Counted from the stretch's first letter, positions 6,359 through 18,955 are shown. The stretch: 64,000 nucleotides of DNA from Salinivirgaceae bacterium (GCA_017527435.1 JAFXQB010000013.1:16065-80064), one strand, 5' to 3'. Translations and numbers: made by a program. The notes: a model not told the origin generated them from the sequence alone.

Positions 6359-8671
6359 ATGGCCATTAAACGATTATTTGTTCCGATACTTACCGCGTTG
6401 GTTTTCTGCAGTGTTACAGCTTTTGCTCAAAGTGATACTTTAAGTACGCCGAAAGATACATCTGTTACATCGAAACGTCCCAAAGTGGGCTTGGTTTTGT
6501 CGGGTGGCGGCGCTAAAGGTATGGCGCACATCGGCATACTGAAGAAGTTGGAAGAGATCAATCTTTATCCCGACTACATCACAGGTACAAGTATGGGCAG
6601 CATCATTGGCGCCTTATACTCAATCGGTTACACCATTGAAGAACTCGAAGATTTTGCCCGCAACTCAAAATGGCTCGAACTGATGACCAACAGTCTCGAT
6701 TCGAAGCTCATATCTATCAGGCAGAAAGACGATTACGGCTGGTGGCCGCTCGAAATAACATTTGAGAACCGCAAGCCGGTATTGTTTTCGGGAATGATTG
6801 AAGCACCCAATCTGTCAGTGTTCTTTTCGGAAAAAACATGGTGTACGGCAGGCATCAACAATTTCGACGACTATCCTATCCCATTTCGCTGCTATGGTGT
6901 TGATATTCTGAAAGGCAGGCTGATTGAATTCAGCGACGGCGACCTGGCTCGCGCCATTCGCAGCAGTATGGCCATTCCACTTGTCTTTTCACCGGTACTG
7001 ATTGAAAACCCAACTGATACAATGCTGATTGTGGATGGCGGCGTGATGCACAATTTCCCGGTCGAAGATGTCATAAATATGGGTGCCGACATTGTAATTG
7101 GCGCCTACACAGGCTTTGAAGATGAAGTGAAGGCTGATGAGATGAACTCGATTACAAAAATCACAGGCCGCGTGCTGATGTTCGGCGGTGTGAACGATTC
7201 GAAAGCGCAGATGGAACTTGTTGACCCACGATACCGCATCACACCTGACCTGAAGGGCATTCAGCCGTCTGACTTCCTGAAAGCCGACAAGATTATCAAG
7301 CGCGGTGAAGAAGCCGCCAACGCCCGTCTTGCCGACCTGAAAAAGCTGGCCGACTCGCTCAACGCAATCGAACCGCGCAAGCACCCCAAGCGTCTGCCCC
7401 GCCCCGACACTATTGTTGTCAACCATGTGGTTATCAACGGGTTGAACTTCACAAACAGCGAGAACGCTTACGGAATCATCGGTATCAGCGACAATCAGAA
7501 AGTAACTCCGAAAATGATTGAAGAAGGCATAACGCGACTATACGCCACATTGCTTTACAAATCAATAAATTACAGCATTACGACAGACGCTGACGGTAAA
7601 ATCACGCTGACGTTCAATGTGAAGGAAAAAGGCCTGTCGCAATTCAACATTGGCGGCTACTACGACAACATCTACAACATTGGTTTCACAATGAAATTCA
7701 GTCAGCGCAACTTCCTTTGGAAGCACTACGACGCCTACATCTTCGCCAACATCAACAAGCATCCGGGCGTGCAGCTTCAGCTCAGCCGCAGTGTGGGTAA
7801 AAAAGATGTGTGGACACTCTACTCTCGCGCCGAATGGGCACGAGATTTCAAGACCTTCTACGATGGCAGCAAACGTTTGGGCGACATCAAGTTCAGGCAT
7901 GCTAGTTGGGATGTCTTGGGCGGCAGCCGGACGTTCGGCAATTACACCTTGGCCGAAGCGTCACCGATTTTTGAGCATTTTTTGTTCAGCACTGACGAAG
8001 ACGACAACATTGCTGATGAGAACGTGCGCAACTGCGCCCATTTTCAGGAAGGCATCCGTCTGACGGTGAAACGCAACACTTTAGACAACAACATCTACCC
8101 CAAAAACGGTACTCGCTGGCGTATTGACGCGAAAGGCGTTATGAATAAGAGCTGGACGGATTCGATTGGCAGCGATAATGTTATAAACGAAATTAAGGAC
8201 AAGTGCAAATATTTGAAATTCAGCACTGATTTTGAACGGGCTTTCACCCTGCACAACAACACAACAACATTTGTGCCTTCGGCTAGCATCGGTATCAGCA
8301 CCAAAAGCATTATTGAGCCCGACAAGTTCTACCTTGGCGGCTTCGAATACAATATGCGCTACGGTCAGACGCCGTTCATCGGACTGCAACCCAATCAGGT
8401 GTACGCCAATAATTTCAGCACTGTTGGGATCACCTTCAGGCAAGAGATTTACAAGTATTTCAACGTTGTGTTGCGCGCCAACGCAATGGTTGCTGACGAT
8501 GTGCTGAGCGGCATTTGGGAAGCCCCGGCGGTGGCAAGCATTGGCGGGGGTGTTGGCGCACTCATTCGCACACCCATAGGCCCCATCTGCCTGATTCACG
8601 CCATCGACACCTACGTGCAAAAAGGGTACACTTATTTCAATATTGGATTTAATTTGCCGTATATCAAGTAG
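6359..8671 (+). CDS. Patatin-like phospholipase fused to a BamA-type outer-membrane barrel
   Basis: The 770-residue protein starts with a signal peptide (cleavage after AFAQ, residue 24). The patatin domain follows: oxyanion loop SGGGAKG (48-54), nucleophile elbow GTSMG with Ser78, and catalytic Asp226 in VDGG. After about residue 330 comes a POTRA-like stretch (VVNHVVINGLNFT) and a C-terminal BamA/surface-antigen beta-barrel ending in FNIGFNLPYIK. The layout is that of type V-D autotransporters such as PlpD, in which the barrel presents or releases the lipase. The catalytic dyad is intact, so a phospholipase A activity at the outer membrane is likely. It is bounded by the terminator upstream and by the aminopeptidase gene downstream, which probably has its own promoter. 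Confidence 0.88.
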   Translation: MAIKRLFVPILTALVFCSVTAFAQSDTLSTPKDTSVTSKRPKVGLVLSGGGAKGMAHIGILKKLEEINLYPDYITGTSMGSIIGALYSIGYTIEELEDFARNSKWLELMTNSLDSKLISIRQKDDYGWWPLEITFENRKPVLFSGMIEAPNLSVFFSEKTWCTAGINNFDDYPIPFRCYGVDILKGRLIEFSDGDLARAIRSSMAIPLVFSPVLIENPTDTMLIVDGGVMHNFPVEDVINMGADIVIGAYTGFEDEVKADEMNSITKITGRVLMFGGVNDSKAQMELVDPRYRITPDLKGIQPSDFLKADKIIKRGEEAANARLADLKKLADSLNAIEPRKHPKRLPRPDTIVVNHVVINGLNFTNSENAYGIIGISDNQKVTPKMIEEGITRLYATLLYKSINYSITTDADGKITLTFNVKEKGLSQFNIGGYYDNIYNIGFTMKFSQRNFLWKHYDAYIFANINKHPGVQLQLSRSVGKKDVWTLYSRAEWARDFKTFYDGSKRLGDIKFRHASWDVLGGSRTFGNYTLAEASPIFEHFLFSTDEDDNIADENVRNCAHFQEGIRLTVKRNTLDNNIYPKNGTRWRIDAKGVMNKSWTDSIGSDNVINEIKDKCKYLKFSTDFERAFTLHNNTTTFVPSASIGISTKSIIEPDKFYLGGFEYNMRYGQTPFIGLQPNQVYANNFSTVGITFRQEIYKYFNVVLRANAMVADDVLSGIWEAPAVASIGGGVGALIRTPIGPICLIHAIDTYVQKGYTYFNIGFNLPYIK

Positions 8672-8764
8672 ATGACTATCAACATTAAACTTTAACCCGA
8701 ACAACTTTTCACTTGTTCTTTCCGTTAGAATAGCGCAACTTTGCGGCATAAAAAAGAATCGGAA

Positions 8765-9541
8765 ATGGGAATCATAATAAAGAATGCGGAACAGATTGAC
8801 GGTATTCGCAAAAGTGCGAAACTGGCGGCGGCTTCACTCGATTTCATCGCGCCCTACATCAAACCGGGCGTTGACACGGAAAAGCTTGACAATCTTATAA
8901 ATGAGTTCATCTGCGACCACGGCGCCATATCGGCGTGCAAGGGCTACGGTGATTTTCCGAAATACTGCTGCATATCGCCCAACAACGTTGTCTGCCACGG
9001 CATTCCATCGCCTGACACCATTCTGAAAGAAGGCGACATTGTCAACATTGACGTTACCACCATTCTCAACGGCTATTACGGCGACACAAGCCGGATGTAT
9101 GCCGTTGGCGAGATATCGCAGCGCGCACAAAACCTGATTGACGCCACCAAGCACTGTCTCGACCTTGGTATTGAGCAGGTGCGGCCGAAAAACACATTTG
9201 GCAACATCGGGTTCTTTATAGCCCGTTACGCGCAGATGAAAGGCTACTCGGTTGTTTGGGAATTCTGCGGACACGGCGTGGGAATTGAGTTTCACGAAGA
9301 GCCACAGGTTGACCACATCGCCCGCCGCAACTCTGGCGCCATTATGCGGCCCGGAATGATTTTCACCATCGAGCCGATGATTAACGAAGGCAAAGCCCGA
9401 GTTGACATCGACAAGAACGACGGCTGGACTGCCCGCACCATCGATGGCAAGCTCTCGGCACAGTTTGAGCACACCGTTCTGGTTACCGAGACCGGCGTTG
9501 AAGTGCTGACTGACATTCACGGTGAATACCCCATCAGATAG
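8765..9541 (+). CDS. map: Type I methionine aminopeptidase
   Basis: Removes the initiator Met from nascent proteins in the cytoplasm. The protein is 258 residues from ATG 8765 (MGIIIKNAEQIDGIRKSAKL); the upstream TTG at 8741 is not needed and falls in a promoter-like TTTG. Metal ligands of the pita-bread fold are visible: NIDVTTILNGYYGDTSRM with two Asp, the His in CGHGVGIEFHEEP, Glu in FTIEPMI and Glu in AQFEHTVLV. In the common Bacteroidota arrangement map lies near secY, but here it stands alone between a patatin gene and a convergent lipoprotein, suggesting a second, dispersed copy. Confidence 0.92.
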   Translation: MGIIIKNAEQIDGIRKSAKLAAASLDFIAPYIKPGVDTEKLDNLINEFICDHGAISACKGYGDFPKYCCISPNNVVCHGIPSPDTILKEGDIVNIDVTTILNGYYGDTSRMYAVGEISQRAQNLIDATKHCLDLGIEQVRPKNTFGNIGFFIARYAQMKGYSVVWEFCGHGVGIEFHEEPQVDHIARRNSGAIMRPGMIFTIEPMINEGKARVDIDKNDGWTARTIDGKLSAQFEHTVLVTETGVEVLTDIHGEYPIR

Positions 9542-9562
9542 CTGATAATCATATGATAAGAC

Positions 9563-9599
9563 AAAAAAAAGAGTGAACAATTGTTCACTCTTTTTTTTT
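9563..9599. terminator. Bidirectional intrinsic terminator
   Basis: GAGTGAACAATTGTTCACTC (9571-9590) is a perfect palindrome flanked by an A run on the left and a T run on the right. It serves both map (plus) and the lipoprotein (minus). Confidence 0.9.
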
Positions 9600-9620
9600 A
9601 TGGATGCGACGGTGTCAAAA

Positions 9621-10517
9621 TCAGTTCACCATCATGCTTCTTATGTCGTTGGTAATCTGGCGGATGTTTTTAATCTGTTCGGCATCGAACTTCAGATTTC
9701 CGTTATCGCGGATAATGATTCGCTTGTTGGCAGTATCAATTGTCATACATCCCTGCGGAACACGGATAACAAAATCGTCAAAAGCCTTGCGCAGCTTACG
9801 CAGCATTACCAAATAACTTGCCACGTCAATATCGTTCTGCTGGTTCTGCAACAAGTTGATTATTATGGCAAGCGAGAATTTCTGGGTAGCTATGCGGCTC
9901 ACCATTTTTGCGTCAGGCTGGCTATACATGTTTATGGCAATATAGAGAGTCTCAATCCATCCGCCAAGCAACACAAGAGCAGCGCTGTTGCCGCGTCCGC
10001 ATTCGTTCAGGTAGCCGGTCAGGTCTTTGTACGATGAACGGGCGATGGATTTCAGCGAGTCAATTTCGCGCGAGTAGTATTCGCCCTTTTCGGCAATCTG
10101 CGAGATGTAGTTCGACGGAACACCCATCTGGTCGGCAAGTTTCTGAATTGTAGTCACATACGAAGCCGCTTGCTGGTTCTGCTCGAACACCCACAGATAG
10201 TTAAGGTCGGCGCCATAAACGCCAATATTCAGAGCCTTTGCGGTGCTTTGCGTGTACTTTGTGGCGTTGTTGAGCGAGTTGACAAGGTTCGATTTGTAAA
10301 ACGACGAGTATTCGTTTATCAGGTTCGACATGTCGGATGGTGTGAAAATGTTGTAGAAAATCACATCTTCGTCTTTCAGATTCTTCGGAAGCGGTTTCTC
10401 GTTCTCAAAAACATCGTTGTCCGCAAACTTCGATTTATTGCCATTGTGACAACCAACAACGCTGACAGTCAGACATGCCGCTGCACAACTGTAAAGTATT
10501 ATTTGACTTATTTTCAT
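9621..10517 (-). CDS. Hypothetical lipoprotein (298 aa)
   Basis: The signal sequence MKISQIILYSCAAACLTVSVVGCHNG ends in a lipobox with Cys23, followed by an asparagine- and lysine-containing linker. The rest is largely helical (for example DMSNLINEYSSFYKSNLVN and SLKSIARSSYKDLTGYLNE). I recognise no catalytic motif. It resembles the predicted all-helical lipoproteins common in gut Bacteroidales. It converges on map through the shared terminator and has a 295-base upstream gap shared with the divergent aconitase gene. Confidence 0.75.
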   Translation of the reverse strand: MKISQIILYSCAAACLTVSVVGCHNGNKSKFADNDVFENEKPLPKNLKDEDVIFYNIFTPSDMSNLINEYSSFYKSNLVNSLNNATKYTQSTAKALNIGVYGADLNYLWVFEQNQQAASYVTTIQKLADQMGVPSNYISQIAEKGEYYSREIDSLKSIARSSYKDLTGYLNECGRGNSAALVLLGGWIETLYIAINMYSQPDAKMVSRIATQKFSLAIIINLLQNQQNDIDVASYLVMLRKLRKAFDDFVIRVPQGCMTIDTANKRIIIRDNGNLKFDAEQIKNIRQITNDIRSMMVN

Positions 10518-10672
10518 ACAAAAACCCCCTTTTTGTAAAATCTCGTAAATCTATAAAAAAAACTTACACATGTAGAGCCGGCAATAGTTTTTTAGAAATA
10601 TGTCACTCACCCGCCCTTTTTAAGCAAAAAACGTAAAAAGCTGCAGCCGTAGGAATAATGCCCCTAAAATGC

Positions 10673-10680
10673 TATCTTTG
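10673..10680 (+). promoter_or_regulatory. Promoter -7 box for the TCA operon (TATCTTTG)
   Basis: TATCTTTG fits TAnnTTTG. No good TTG is seen 18-19 bases upstream. It implies a leader of about 125 bases before the aconitase start at 10813. The rest of the 10518-10812 gap shows no gene. Confidence 0.5.
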
Positions 10681-10812
10681 CAGTTTAAAAGCGGTGTTTC
10701 ACATTTATGCGGAATATTTGCATAAATATTTGGAACGGCGGTTTTGGAAAGTATTTAAAACGCTGATTTACAACAACGGGAAGATATTTCTTCCAAAAAT
10801 ACATAATAAATA

Positions 10813-13083
10813 ATGCTATTCGATTTAGAGATGATTGAGCAATTCTACAGCGAATTGCCCGCAAAAGTGGCCGCGGCACGCAAAATGCTGGGCCGTCCGA
10901 TGACTTTGAGTGAGAAAATCCTATACGCGCACCTGTCGCCTGAGGCCGATGTCCGCAAATACACACGCGGAGCCGACTACGCACTGTTTGCGCCCAACCG
11001 CGTGGCTATGCAGGACGCCACCGCACAAATGGCTCTGCTGCAGTTTATGAACGCTGGCAAGAGCCGCACAATGGTGCCGTCAACTGTTCACTGCGACCAC
11101 CTGATTCAGGCCAATGTGGGCGCCGAGAAGGACCTTGCCGTGGCCAACGACCAAAACCGCGAGGTTTACGGCTTCCTGCACGACGTGGCCGCCAAATACG
11201 GCATCGGATTCTGGAAACCTGGAGCAGGAATCATCCACCAAGTGCTGCTTGAGAACTACGCCTTCCCTGGCGGAATGATGATTGGCACCGACTCGCACAC
11301 TGTGAACGCTGGCGGCCTGGGAATGGTGGCCATTGGTGTTGGCGGCGCCGACGCTGTCGACGTAATGGTTGGTCTGCCGTGGGAACTGAAAATGCCGAAA
11401 CTCATCGGCATCCGCCTGACGGGAAAACTCAACGGCTGGGCATCGCCGAAGGATATTATTCTGAAGGTGGCTGGACTGCTCACCGTGAAGGGCGGAACGG
11501 GCTGCATTGTGGAGTATTTCGGCGAGGGAGCCACCACTCTGTCGGCAACCGGCAAGGGCACCATTTGTAATATGGGCGCCGAAATCGGGGCAACCACTTC
11601 AATCTTCGCCTTCGACAAGAAAATGCACGAATACCTTTGCGCCACTGGTCGCGAGAAAATTGCCGCCCTGGCCGAGAAGAACGCCGCCAATCTGGCAAGC
11701 GACCCCGAGGTTTACGCCAATCCCGAGAATTTCTACGACCAAATCATCGATATAAATCTTTCAGAAATAGAGCCTTACGTAAACGGACCGTTCTCGCCAG
11801 ACCTTGCAACGCCTATCTCGCAGTTTGCCGATTACATCCGCAAAAACAACTATCCTGAAAAAATGGAAGTTGGCTTGATTGGCTCGTGCACCAACTCGTC
11901 GTACGAGGATTTGGACCGCGCCGCATCGGTGGCTCGTCAGGCTAAAGAGAAGAATATCAAGGTGAAAGCCGAATTTATTGTGAGTCCTGGCTCAACTCAG
12001 GTGAAGAAAACCACCGACCGCGACGGTCAGATTGCCGCCTTCAAGGAGATTGGCGCGCTTGTTATGGCCAACGCCTGCGGCCCGTGCATTGGTCAGTGGG
12101 CACGCCACACCGACGACCCGACGGCCAAAAACAGCATCATTCACTCGTTCAACCGCAACTTTGCCAAACGCACCGACGGCAACCCCAACACTCACGGGTT
12201 TGTGGCTTCGCCCGAACTGGTTACGGCTATGGCGATTTCGGGCTCAATGCTGTTCAACCCACTGAAAGACAAACTTTTGACCGAAGACGGCCGCGAGGTA
12301 ATGCTCGACGCGCCTGTTGGCGACGAATTGCCTGCACAGGGCTTCATCACCGACCCCGAGGGCTTTATAGCACCGCCCGCCGACGGCTCGAAAATCGAGA
12401 TTAAGGTGGACCCGAAGAGTGAGCGTCTGCAACTGCTGGAGCCGTTTGCCGAGTGGGACGGCAAGGATTTCGACAACTTGCAACTGCTCATCAAGGCAAA
12501 GGGCAAGTGCACCACCGACCACATCAGTATGGCTGGCAAATGGCTGCGCTTCCGCGGACACCTTGACAACATCAGCAACAACCTGCTGATTGGCGCCATC
12601 AACGCGTTTAACGGCGAGGCCAACAAGGTGCTCGACACTGCAACTGGCTCATACACAGCCGTTCCCGACCTTGCACGCTCGTACAAGGCACGCGGGCTGC
12701 GCAGCATAATTATTGGCGACGAGAACTACGGCGAGGGTTCGAGCCGCGAGCACGCCGCTATGGAGCCGCGTCATCTGGGTGCGGCGGTGGTTCTGGCAAA
12801 ATCGTTCGCCCGAATCCACGAGACCAACCTGAAGAAACAGGGTATGCTGGCGCTCACATTCGCCGACAAGGCCGATTATGAGAAAATCCGCGAGAACGAC
12901 ACATTCGCCATCAGCGGCCTGACATCGTTCAGCGCTGGCGTTCCGTTGAAAATGACCATCCGCCACGCCGACGGAACACAGGAGCAAATAACTGTAAATC
13001 ACACTTATAACGCGGCTCAAATTGAATGGTTCAAGGTGGGCGGCGCATTGAATCAAATTCGTAAACAATCTAAAAACAAATAA
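10813..13083 (+). CDS. acnA: Aconitate hydratase
   Basis: Interconverts citrate and isocitrate with a [4Fe-4S] cluster. The 756-residue protein shows the three cluster cysteines: Cys359 in [11 protein letters not shown], and Cys422 and Cys425 in [10 protein letters not shown]. The swivel-domain active-site motif [15 protein letters not shown] is near residues 635-650. Size and sequence fit the mitochondrial/AcnA-like class found in Bacteroidota. It is first of an acn-icd-citrate synthase block; icd starts 4 bases after its stop. Together the three genes make 2-oxoglutarate from oxaloacetate and acetyl-CoA, supplying glutamate and NADPH. Confidence 0.96.
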   Translation: MLFDLEMIEQFYSELPAKVAAARKMLGRPMTLSEKILYAHLSPEADVRKYTRGADYALFAPNRVAMQDATAQMALLQFMNAGKSRTMVPSTVHCDHLIQANVGAEKDLAVANDQNREVYGFLHDVAAKYGIGFWKPGAGIIHQVLLENYAFPGGMMIGTDSHTVNAGGLGMVAIGVGGADAVDVMVGLPWELKMPKLIGIRLTGKLNGWASPKDIILKVAGLLTVKGGTGCIVEYFGEGATTLSATGKGTICNMGAEIGATTSIFAFDKKMHEYLCATGREKIAALAEKNAANLASDPEVYANPENFYDQIIDINLSEIEPYVNGPFSPDLATPISQFADYIRKNNYPEKMEVGLIGSCTNSSYEDLDRAASVARQAKEKNIKVKAEFIVSPGSTQVKKTTDRDGQIAAFKEIGALVMANACGPCIGQWARHTDDPTAKNSIIHSFNRNFAKRTDGNPNTHGFVASPELVTAMAISGSMLFNPLKDKLLTEDGREVMLDAPVGDELPAQGFITDPEGFIAPPADGSKIEIKVDPKSERLQLLEPFAEWDGKDFDNLQLLIKAKGKCTTDHISMAGKWLRFRGHLDNISNNLLIGAINAFNGEANKVLDTATGSYTAVPDLARSYKARGLRSIIIGDENYGEGSSREHAAMEPRHLGAAVVLAKSFARIHETNLKKQGMLALTFADKADYEKIRENDTFAISGLTSFSAGVPLKMTIRHADGTQEQITVNHTYNAAQIEWFKVGGALNQIRKQSKNK

Positions 13084-13087
13084 AACT

Positions 13088-14350
13088 ATGGCAGAGAAAA
13101 TCACAATCAGCAACGGTAAACTCAACGTTCCTAACAACCCCGTAATCCCTTTCATCGAGGGCGACGGAATCGGCCGCGACATCTGGCCTGCATCGCAAAA
13201 AGTAATGGACGCGGCTGTGGCGAAATACTACGGCGGCAAGCGCAAAATTGAGTGGAAAGAGGTTCTGGCGGGCGAGAAAGCCTTCAACGCCACTGGCAGT
13301 TGGCTTCCCGACGAGACTCTGGACGCTTTCCGCGAATATCTGGTGGGCATCAAGGGCCCGCTGACAACCCCGATTGGCGGCGGCATCCGCTCGCTCAACG
13401 TGGCTCTGCGTCAGACACTCGACCTTTACGTATGCCTGCGCCCCGTGCAGTATTACGAGGGCACACCGTCGCCTGTGAAGCGCCCCGAGTTGGTTGATAT
13501 GTGCATCTTCCGCGAGAACACCGAGGATATTTACGCTGGCATTGAATATATGAACGGTACGCCTGAAAATCTGAAAATCAAGAAGTTCCTGATTGAGGAA
13601 ATGGGCGTTAAGAAGATTCGCTTCCCCGAGTCGTCGAGCATCGGCATCAAGCCCGTGAGCCAAGAAGGCACCGAGCGCCTTGTACGCGCGGCCATTCAGT
13701 ACGCCATCGACCACAAGAAGCCGTCGGTGACGTTTGTGCACAAGGGCAACATTATGAAGTTCACCGAGGGCGCGTTCAAGATTTGGGGCTACGAACTGGC
13801 CGAGCGCGAGTTCGCCGACAAGGTTTACACCTGGAACCAATGGGAGGCCCGCAAGAAGGAAGTTGGCGAGGAGACGGCCAACGCCGAAATGGACGCAGCG
13901 GCAAAATCGGGCAAAATCATCATAAAAGATTGTATTGCAGACGCTTTCCTGCAGCAGATTCTGACCCGTCCTGCCGAGTATTCGGTGATTGCAACGCTGA
14001 ACCTGAACGGCGACTATATTTCGGACGCTCTGGCAGCCTGCGTGGGCGGCATCGGCATTGCACCTGGAGCCAATATCAACTATCAGAGCGGATACGCCAT
14101 TTTTGAGGCAACTCACGGAACAGCGCCGAAATACACTGGCAAGAACGTGTCGAACCCTGGCTCACTGCTGCTTTCGGGCGCAATGATGCTCGACTATATG
14201 GGCTGGACCGAGGCTGCCGACGGCATCCGCAAGGCTATGAGCAAAACCATCTCGCAGAAAACCGTAACCTACGACCTGCACCGAATGATGGAAGGCGCTA
14301 CAAAACTCTCAACATCGGAATTCGCTGACGCGCTGATTAAAAATTTGTAA
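13088..14350 (+). CDS. icd: Isocitrate dehydrogenase, NADP-dependent
   Basis: Oxidatively decarboxylates isocitrate to 2-oxoglutarate. The 420-residue protein aligns by eye with the E. coli Icd type: [15 protein letters not shown] at the start and [11 protein letters not shown] with Ser102 at the position of the regulatory phosphoserine. The NADP-selecting residues are kept: Lys-Tyr in [10 protein letters not shown], and Tyr and Arg in TVTYDLHRM. These indicate NADP rather than NAD. It begins 4 bases after aconitase and is followed by 150 bases of spacer containing a REP-like palindrome before citrate synthase. I see no AceK kinase gene in the window. Confidence 0.96.
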   Translation: MAEKITISNGKLNVPNNPVIPFIEGDGIGRDIWPASQKVMDAAVAKYYGGKRKIEWKEVLAGEKAFNATGSWLPDETLDAFREYLVGIKGPLTTPIGGGIRSLNVALRQTLDLYVCLRPVQYYEGTPSPVKRPELVDMCIFRENTEDIYAGIEYMNGTPENLKIKKFLIEEMGVKKIRFPESSSIGIKPVSQEGTERLVRAAIQYAIDHKKPSVTFVHKGNIMKFTEGAFKIWGYELAEREFADKVYTWNQWEARKKEVGEETANAEMDAAAKSGKIIIKDCIADAFLQQILTRPAEYSVIATLNLNGDYISDALAACVGGIGIAPGANINYQSGYAIFEATHGTAPKYTGKNVSNPGSLLLSGAMMLDYMGWTEAADGIRKAMSKTISQKTVTYDLHRMMEGATKLSTSEFADALIKNL

Positions 14351-14500
14351 TTAGGCATTAGGCACTAGATTAAAGAGTTTTGAATAACGAAAATGTAAAT
14401 GGTATTGGGTGTTAGGTGTTGGTAGGGACGCGATTCATTGCGTCCGAATTGCCGAAACAACCGATTCACCAATTAAACAGTTAAACGATTAAACAACAAG
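14351..14500. repeat. Spacer with word repeats and a REP-like palindrome
   Basis: Contains ATTAGGCATTAGGCACTAG and TTGGGTGTTAGGTGTTGG words. It then has the inverted repeat GGACGCGATTCATTGCGTCC at 14426-14445, with stems GGACGC/GCGTCC. The same element, preceded by the same GTTGGTAGGGACGCGATT, occurs at 42424-42452. No gene. Confidence 0.75.
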
Positions 14501-14503
14501 AAA

Positions 14504-15847
14504 ATGGAGAATTTCATTTCCGACGTTTCAAGATTAGTTGGCCAATCGTGCCAAATCGACAAGGACCTGTTCGACAAGTACAATGTTAAGCGCGGTCTGC
14601 GCAATGCCGACGGTTCGGGCGTTCTGGTCGGGCTGACAAGCATCGGCGATGTGGTTGGCTACCGCCGTGAGGGCGACACGCTGATACCCACCGAAGGCGA
14701 CCTGCGCTACCGCGGATTCCCAATCCGTGAGTTGGTGAGGGGCTTTCAGAAGGAGAACCGCCACGGCTTTGAGGAGACAACCTTCCTGCTGCTCACTGGC
14801 AAACTGCCCACATCGCTGCAATTGGCCGAAATGACAACCCATCTGGCAAGCATGCGCGATTTGGACGACTCGTTTGTCAATATGATTCTCACCCTTCGCG
14901 GCCGCGACCTGATGAATATGCTGTCGCGTTCGGTGCTGATTCTCTACACTTTGGACGATACGGCCGAAGACTATTCGCTGCCATCGCTCGTTAAGCAGTC
15001 GCTCAATCTGATTGCCAAACTGCCGATAATTGTGGCTTACTCGTATCAGGGAATGCGCCACTTATTCTATCGCAAATCGCTGGTAATCAGACACCCGCAA
15101 GCCAATCTGTCGGCGGCGGAGAACTTCTTGTATCTGCTCAAAGGCAACAAATACACGCCGCTCGAGGCCGAAATTCTCGACCTGATGATGATTCTGCACG
15201 CAGAGCACGGCGGCGGCAACAACTCAACGTTCACAATGCGCCTTGTGTCATCGGCAATGACCGACACCTATTCGGCCACAGCCGCTGCCATTGGCTCGCT
15301 GAAAGGCCGCTTGCACGGCGGCGCCAACCTTCAGGTTCTGGAGATGATGACCAACATCAAGAAGAACGTGAAGAACTGGAACGACAAGGAGGAGATTAAG
15401 TCGTACTTGATGAAGATTCTGCGCAAGGAGGCTTACGACCGTTCGGGTAAGATTTACGGCATCGGACACGCCGTCTATACACTCTCTGACCCGCGCGCCC
15501 AACTGCTGAAAACCAAGGCAATAGAACTTGCCAAGGCCAAAGGTCTTGAGGCCGAACTGCAACTCTACCTGAACATTGAGGAACTGGCGCCCAAGGCACT
15601 CGCCGAATACAAGAACGGCAACGTGAAACCCGTCTGCGCCAATGTCGATTTCTTCAGCGGCTTTGTGTATGAGGCCATCGAGATTCCGCACGAACTGTTC
15701 ACGCCAATGTTCGCCATTGCACGTATGTCGGGCTGGGCAGCCCACCGCCTTGAGGAGATGACCTTCACATCGCGCCGCATTATCCGCCCCGCCTACAAGA
15801 ACATTCTGCAGAACGAGTACCACTATGTTCCGTTGCAGGATAGGTAA
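14504..15847 (+). CDS. gltA: Citrate synthase
   Basis: Condenses acetyl-CoA with oxaloacetate. The 447-residue protein contains the catalytic histidines in ILHAEHGGGNNSTF and GRLHGGANLQVLEMM, the GIGHAVYTLSDPRAQ segment, and the C-terminal FFSGFVYEAIEIPHELFTPMF with the catalytic Asp region. It is slightly longer than classic type II enzymes because of an N-terminal extension (residues 1-40), typical of the Bacteroides form. It completes the acn-icd-citrate synthase cluster. A strong hairpin terminator follows. Confidence 0.95.
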   Translation: MENFISDVSRLVGQSCQIDKDLFDKYNVKRGLRNADGSGVLVGLTSIGDVVGYRREGDTLIPTEGDLRYRGFPIRELVRGFQKENRHGFEETTFLLLTGKLPTSLQLAEMTTHLASMRDLDDSFVNMILTLRGRDLMNMLSRSVLILYTLDDTAEDYSLPSLVKQSLNLIAKLPIIVAYSYQGMRHLFYRKSLVIRHPQANLSAAENFLYLLKGNKYTPLEAEILDLMMILHAEHGGGNNSTFTMRLVSSAMTDTYSATAAAIGSLKGRLHGGANLQVLEMMTNIKKNVKNWNDKEEIKSYLMKILRKEAYDRSGKIYGIGHAVYTLSDPRAQLLKTKAIELAKAKGLEAELQLYLNIEELAPKALAEYKNGNVKPVCANVDFFSGFVYEAIEIPHELFTPMFAIARMSGWAAHRLEEMTFTSRRIIRPAYKNILQNEYHYVPLQDR

Positions 15848-15861
15848 AGGATTGATATAAT

Positions 15862-15907
15862 AAACAAAACAGCCGCAACAGGTTTCCCTGTTGCGGCTGT
15901 TTTGTTT
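15862..15907. terminator. Bidirectional intrinsic terminator
   Basis: A 21-bp perfect stem (15862-15882 with 15887-15907) around a TTTC loop, A-rich on the left and T-rich on the right. It separates citrate synthase from the convergent outer-membrane protein gene. Confidence 0.92.
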
Positions 15908-15921
15908 TGATGCATGTGCAT

Positions 15922-16500
15922 TTATTTTCGTCTGCCCCAATCAAGTGTGACACCAAATGCTATTGAATTGTAATTTGTCAACGTCTTCTTATTGTCACGA
16001 CCGGTTATCTTCTTGTCCTGCATCAGGTTGTAGCCGCACCAAAGGCTAATGTGCGACAGGCGGACACCCACCGACGGCAGCACATAAAGACCACAGGCGT
16101 CACCCACGGCATAGCCAAGTTTCAGGTCGGCAAAAGGTGCTATGCGGCCCGATGGGAACTCATAGTTGGCGTTGATGAAGAACGGCATCACAAAATCCAA
16201 TTCTTCGTCGTAGCTATAGTAGTGATAATCGCCGTTTTCATCGTAGTAGCCACTTTCGCTGTTAGTGTTGGTTACAAACTGCATCGACGCACCGATACCG
16301 ATAAAAAGCTGGTCGGCCTGGAAACCGTGGACAGTAGTTACTGCAAAACGGTCGAACGGCTGGTCGCCAAGGCCGGTGAAAACATTCAGTCCGGCAAAAC
16401 CGCGATAGCCATCGGCCGGCGCTGCCGAGAAACCTGATTCCTGCGCCGCAACCGTCATACACATTGCTGCTGCGGCAATTGTCATTAAAAACTTTTTCAT
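15922..16500 (-). CDS. Small outer-membrane beta-barrel protein
   Basis: 192 residues with a signal peptide (MKKFLMTIAAAAMCMTVAAQ) and alternating aromatic/polar strands (FFINANYEFPSGRIAPFADLKLGYAV, VGVRLSHISLWCGYNLM), ending in FGVTLDWGRRK. This fits the 8-stranded OMP beta-barrel family used as porin-like proteins in Bacteroidota. No enzymatic motif. A TAnnTTTG element (TACATTTG, read on the minus strand) lies at 16562-16555, about 55 bases ahead of the start, with no clear -33 match. Confidence 0.75.
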   Translation of the reverse strand: MKKFLMTIAAAAMCMTVAAQESGFSAAPADGYRGFAGLNVFTGLGDQPFDRFAVTTVHGFQADQLFIGIGASMQFVTNTNSESGYYDENGDYHYYSYDEELDFVMPFFINANYEFPSGRIAPFADLKLGYAVGDACGLYVLPSVGVRLSHISLWCGYNLMQDKKITGRDNKKTLTNYNSIAFGVTLDWGRRK

Positions 16501-16721
16501 AATCGTCTAAGTTTAGTTTTACATTAAATATTGGTAAGCGATTGTTTCGTATTCCAAATGTAAGACAATTTTCGATGCCTTTACCCTACCCGATAATTTG
16601 TGTTTTTTTGATGAGCGCTTGTTTTAATTCAATCCCGATTGCTTAATCATATTGATTTGCACAAATTTTCGGCGCTAACCGTTTTTTTAATCCGCAGGCG
16701 GAATTGTGATTTGAGCCCAAA

Positions 16722-16755
16722 AAAATGTCCCGCAGCAAGTGCCACGGGACATTTT
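16722..16755 (-). terminator. Terminator after gyrB
   Basis: AAAATGTCCCG (16722-16732) pairs with CGGGACATTTT (16745-16755). Read on the minus strand the hairpin is followed by a T run (the A run at 16719-16725). It lies 22 bases after the gyrB stop. Confidence 0.85.
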
Positions 16756-16777
16756 CATATCAAGTAAACAAAGCCGT

Positions 16778-18751
<1,974 letters not shown>

Positions 18752-18782
18752 TTAAAATTTTGTGTTTCAATCAATTAATTGG

Positions 18783-18812
18783 CAAAATTACACCTTCGCC
18801 AAAACAAACAAA
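18783..18812 (-). promoter_or_regulatory. gyrB promoter
   Basis: On the minus strand: TTTG (18812-18809), 18-base spacer, TAATTTTG (18790-18783). It matches the Bacteroidota consensus fully and sits 35 bases ahead of the start codon. Confidence 0.75.
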
Positions 18813-18887
18813 TATACCAAAAACGGGGGTGCACAAAAGCCTGCGGCAAGTGCATTTTCCGCTATTTGTTAACACGAAATTGACAAT

Positions 18888-18950
18888 TTAAAGACTACAG
18901 ACTTCGGACTACGGACAACAGACTACTAACCATAGTCGTAATTCGTAATT
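18888..18950. repeat. Word-repeat spacer (GACTACAGACTTCGGACTACGG type)
   Basis: Variants of GACTACAGACTTCGGACTACGG and GACAACAGACTACTAAC, followed by CATAGTCGTAATTCGTAATTC. The same words recur at 33068-33115, 53126-53150 and, in reverse orientation, 60605-60640. Confidence 0.7.
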
Positions 18951-18955
18951 CAAAT

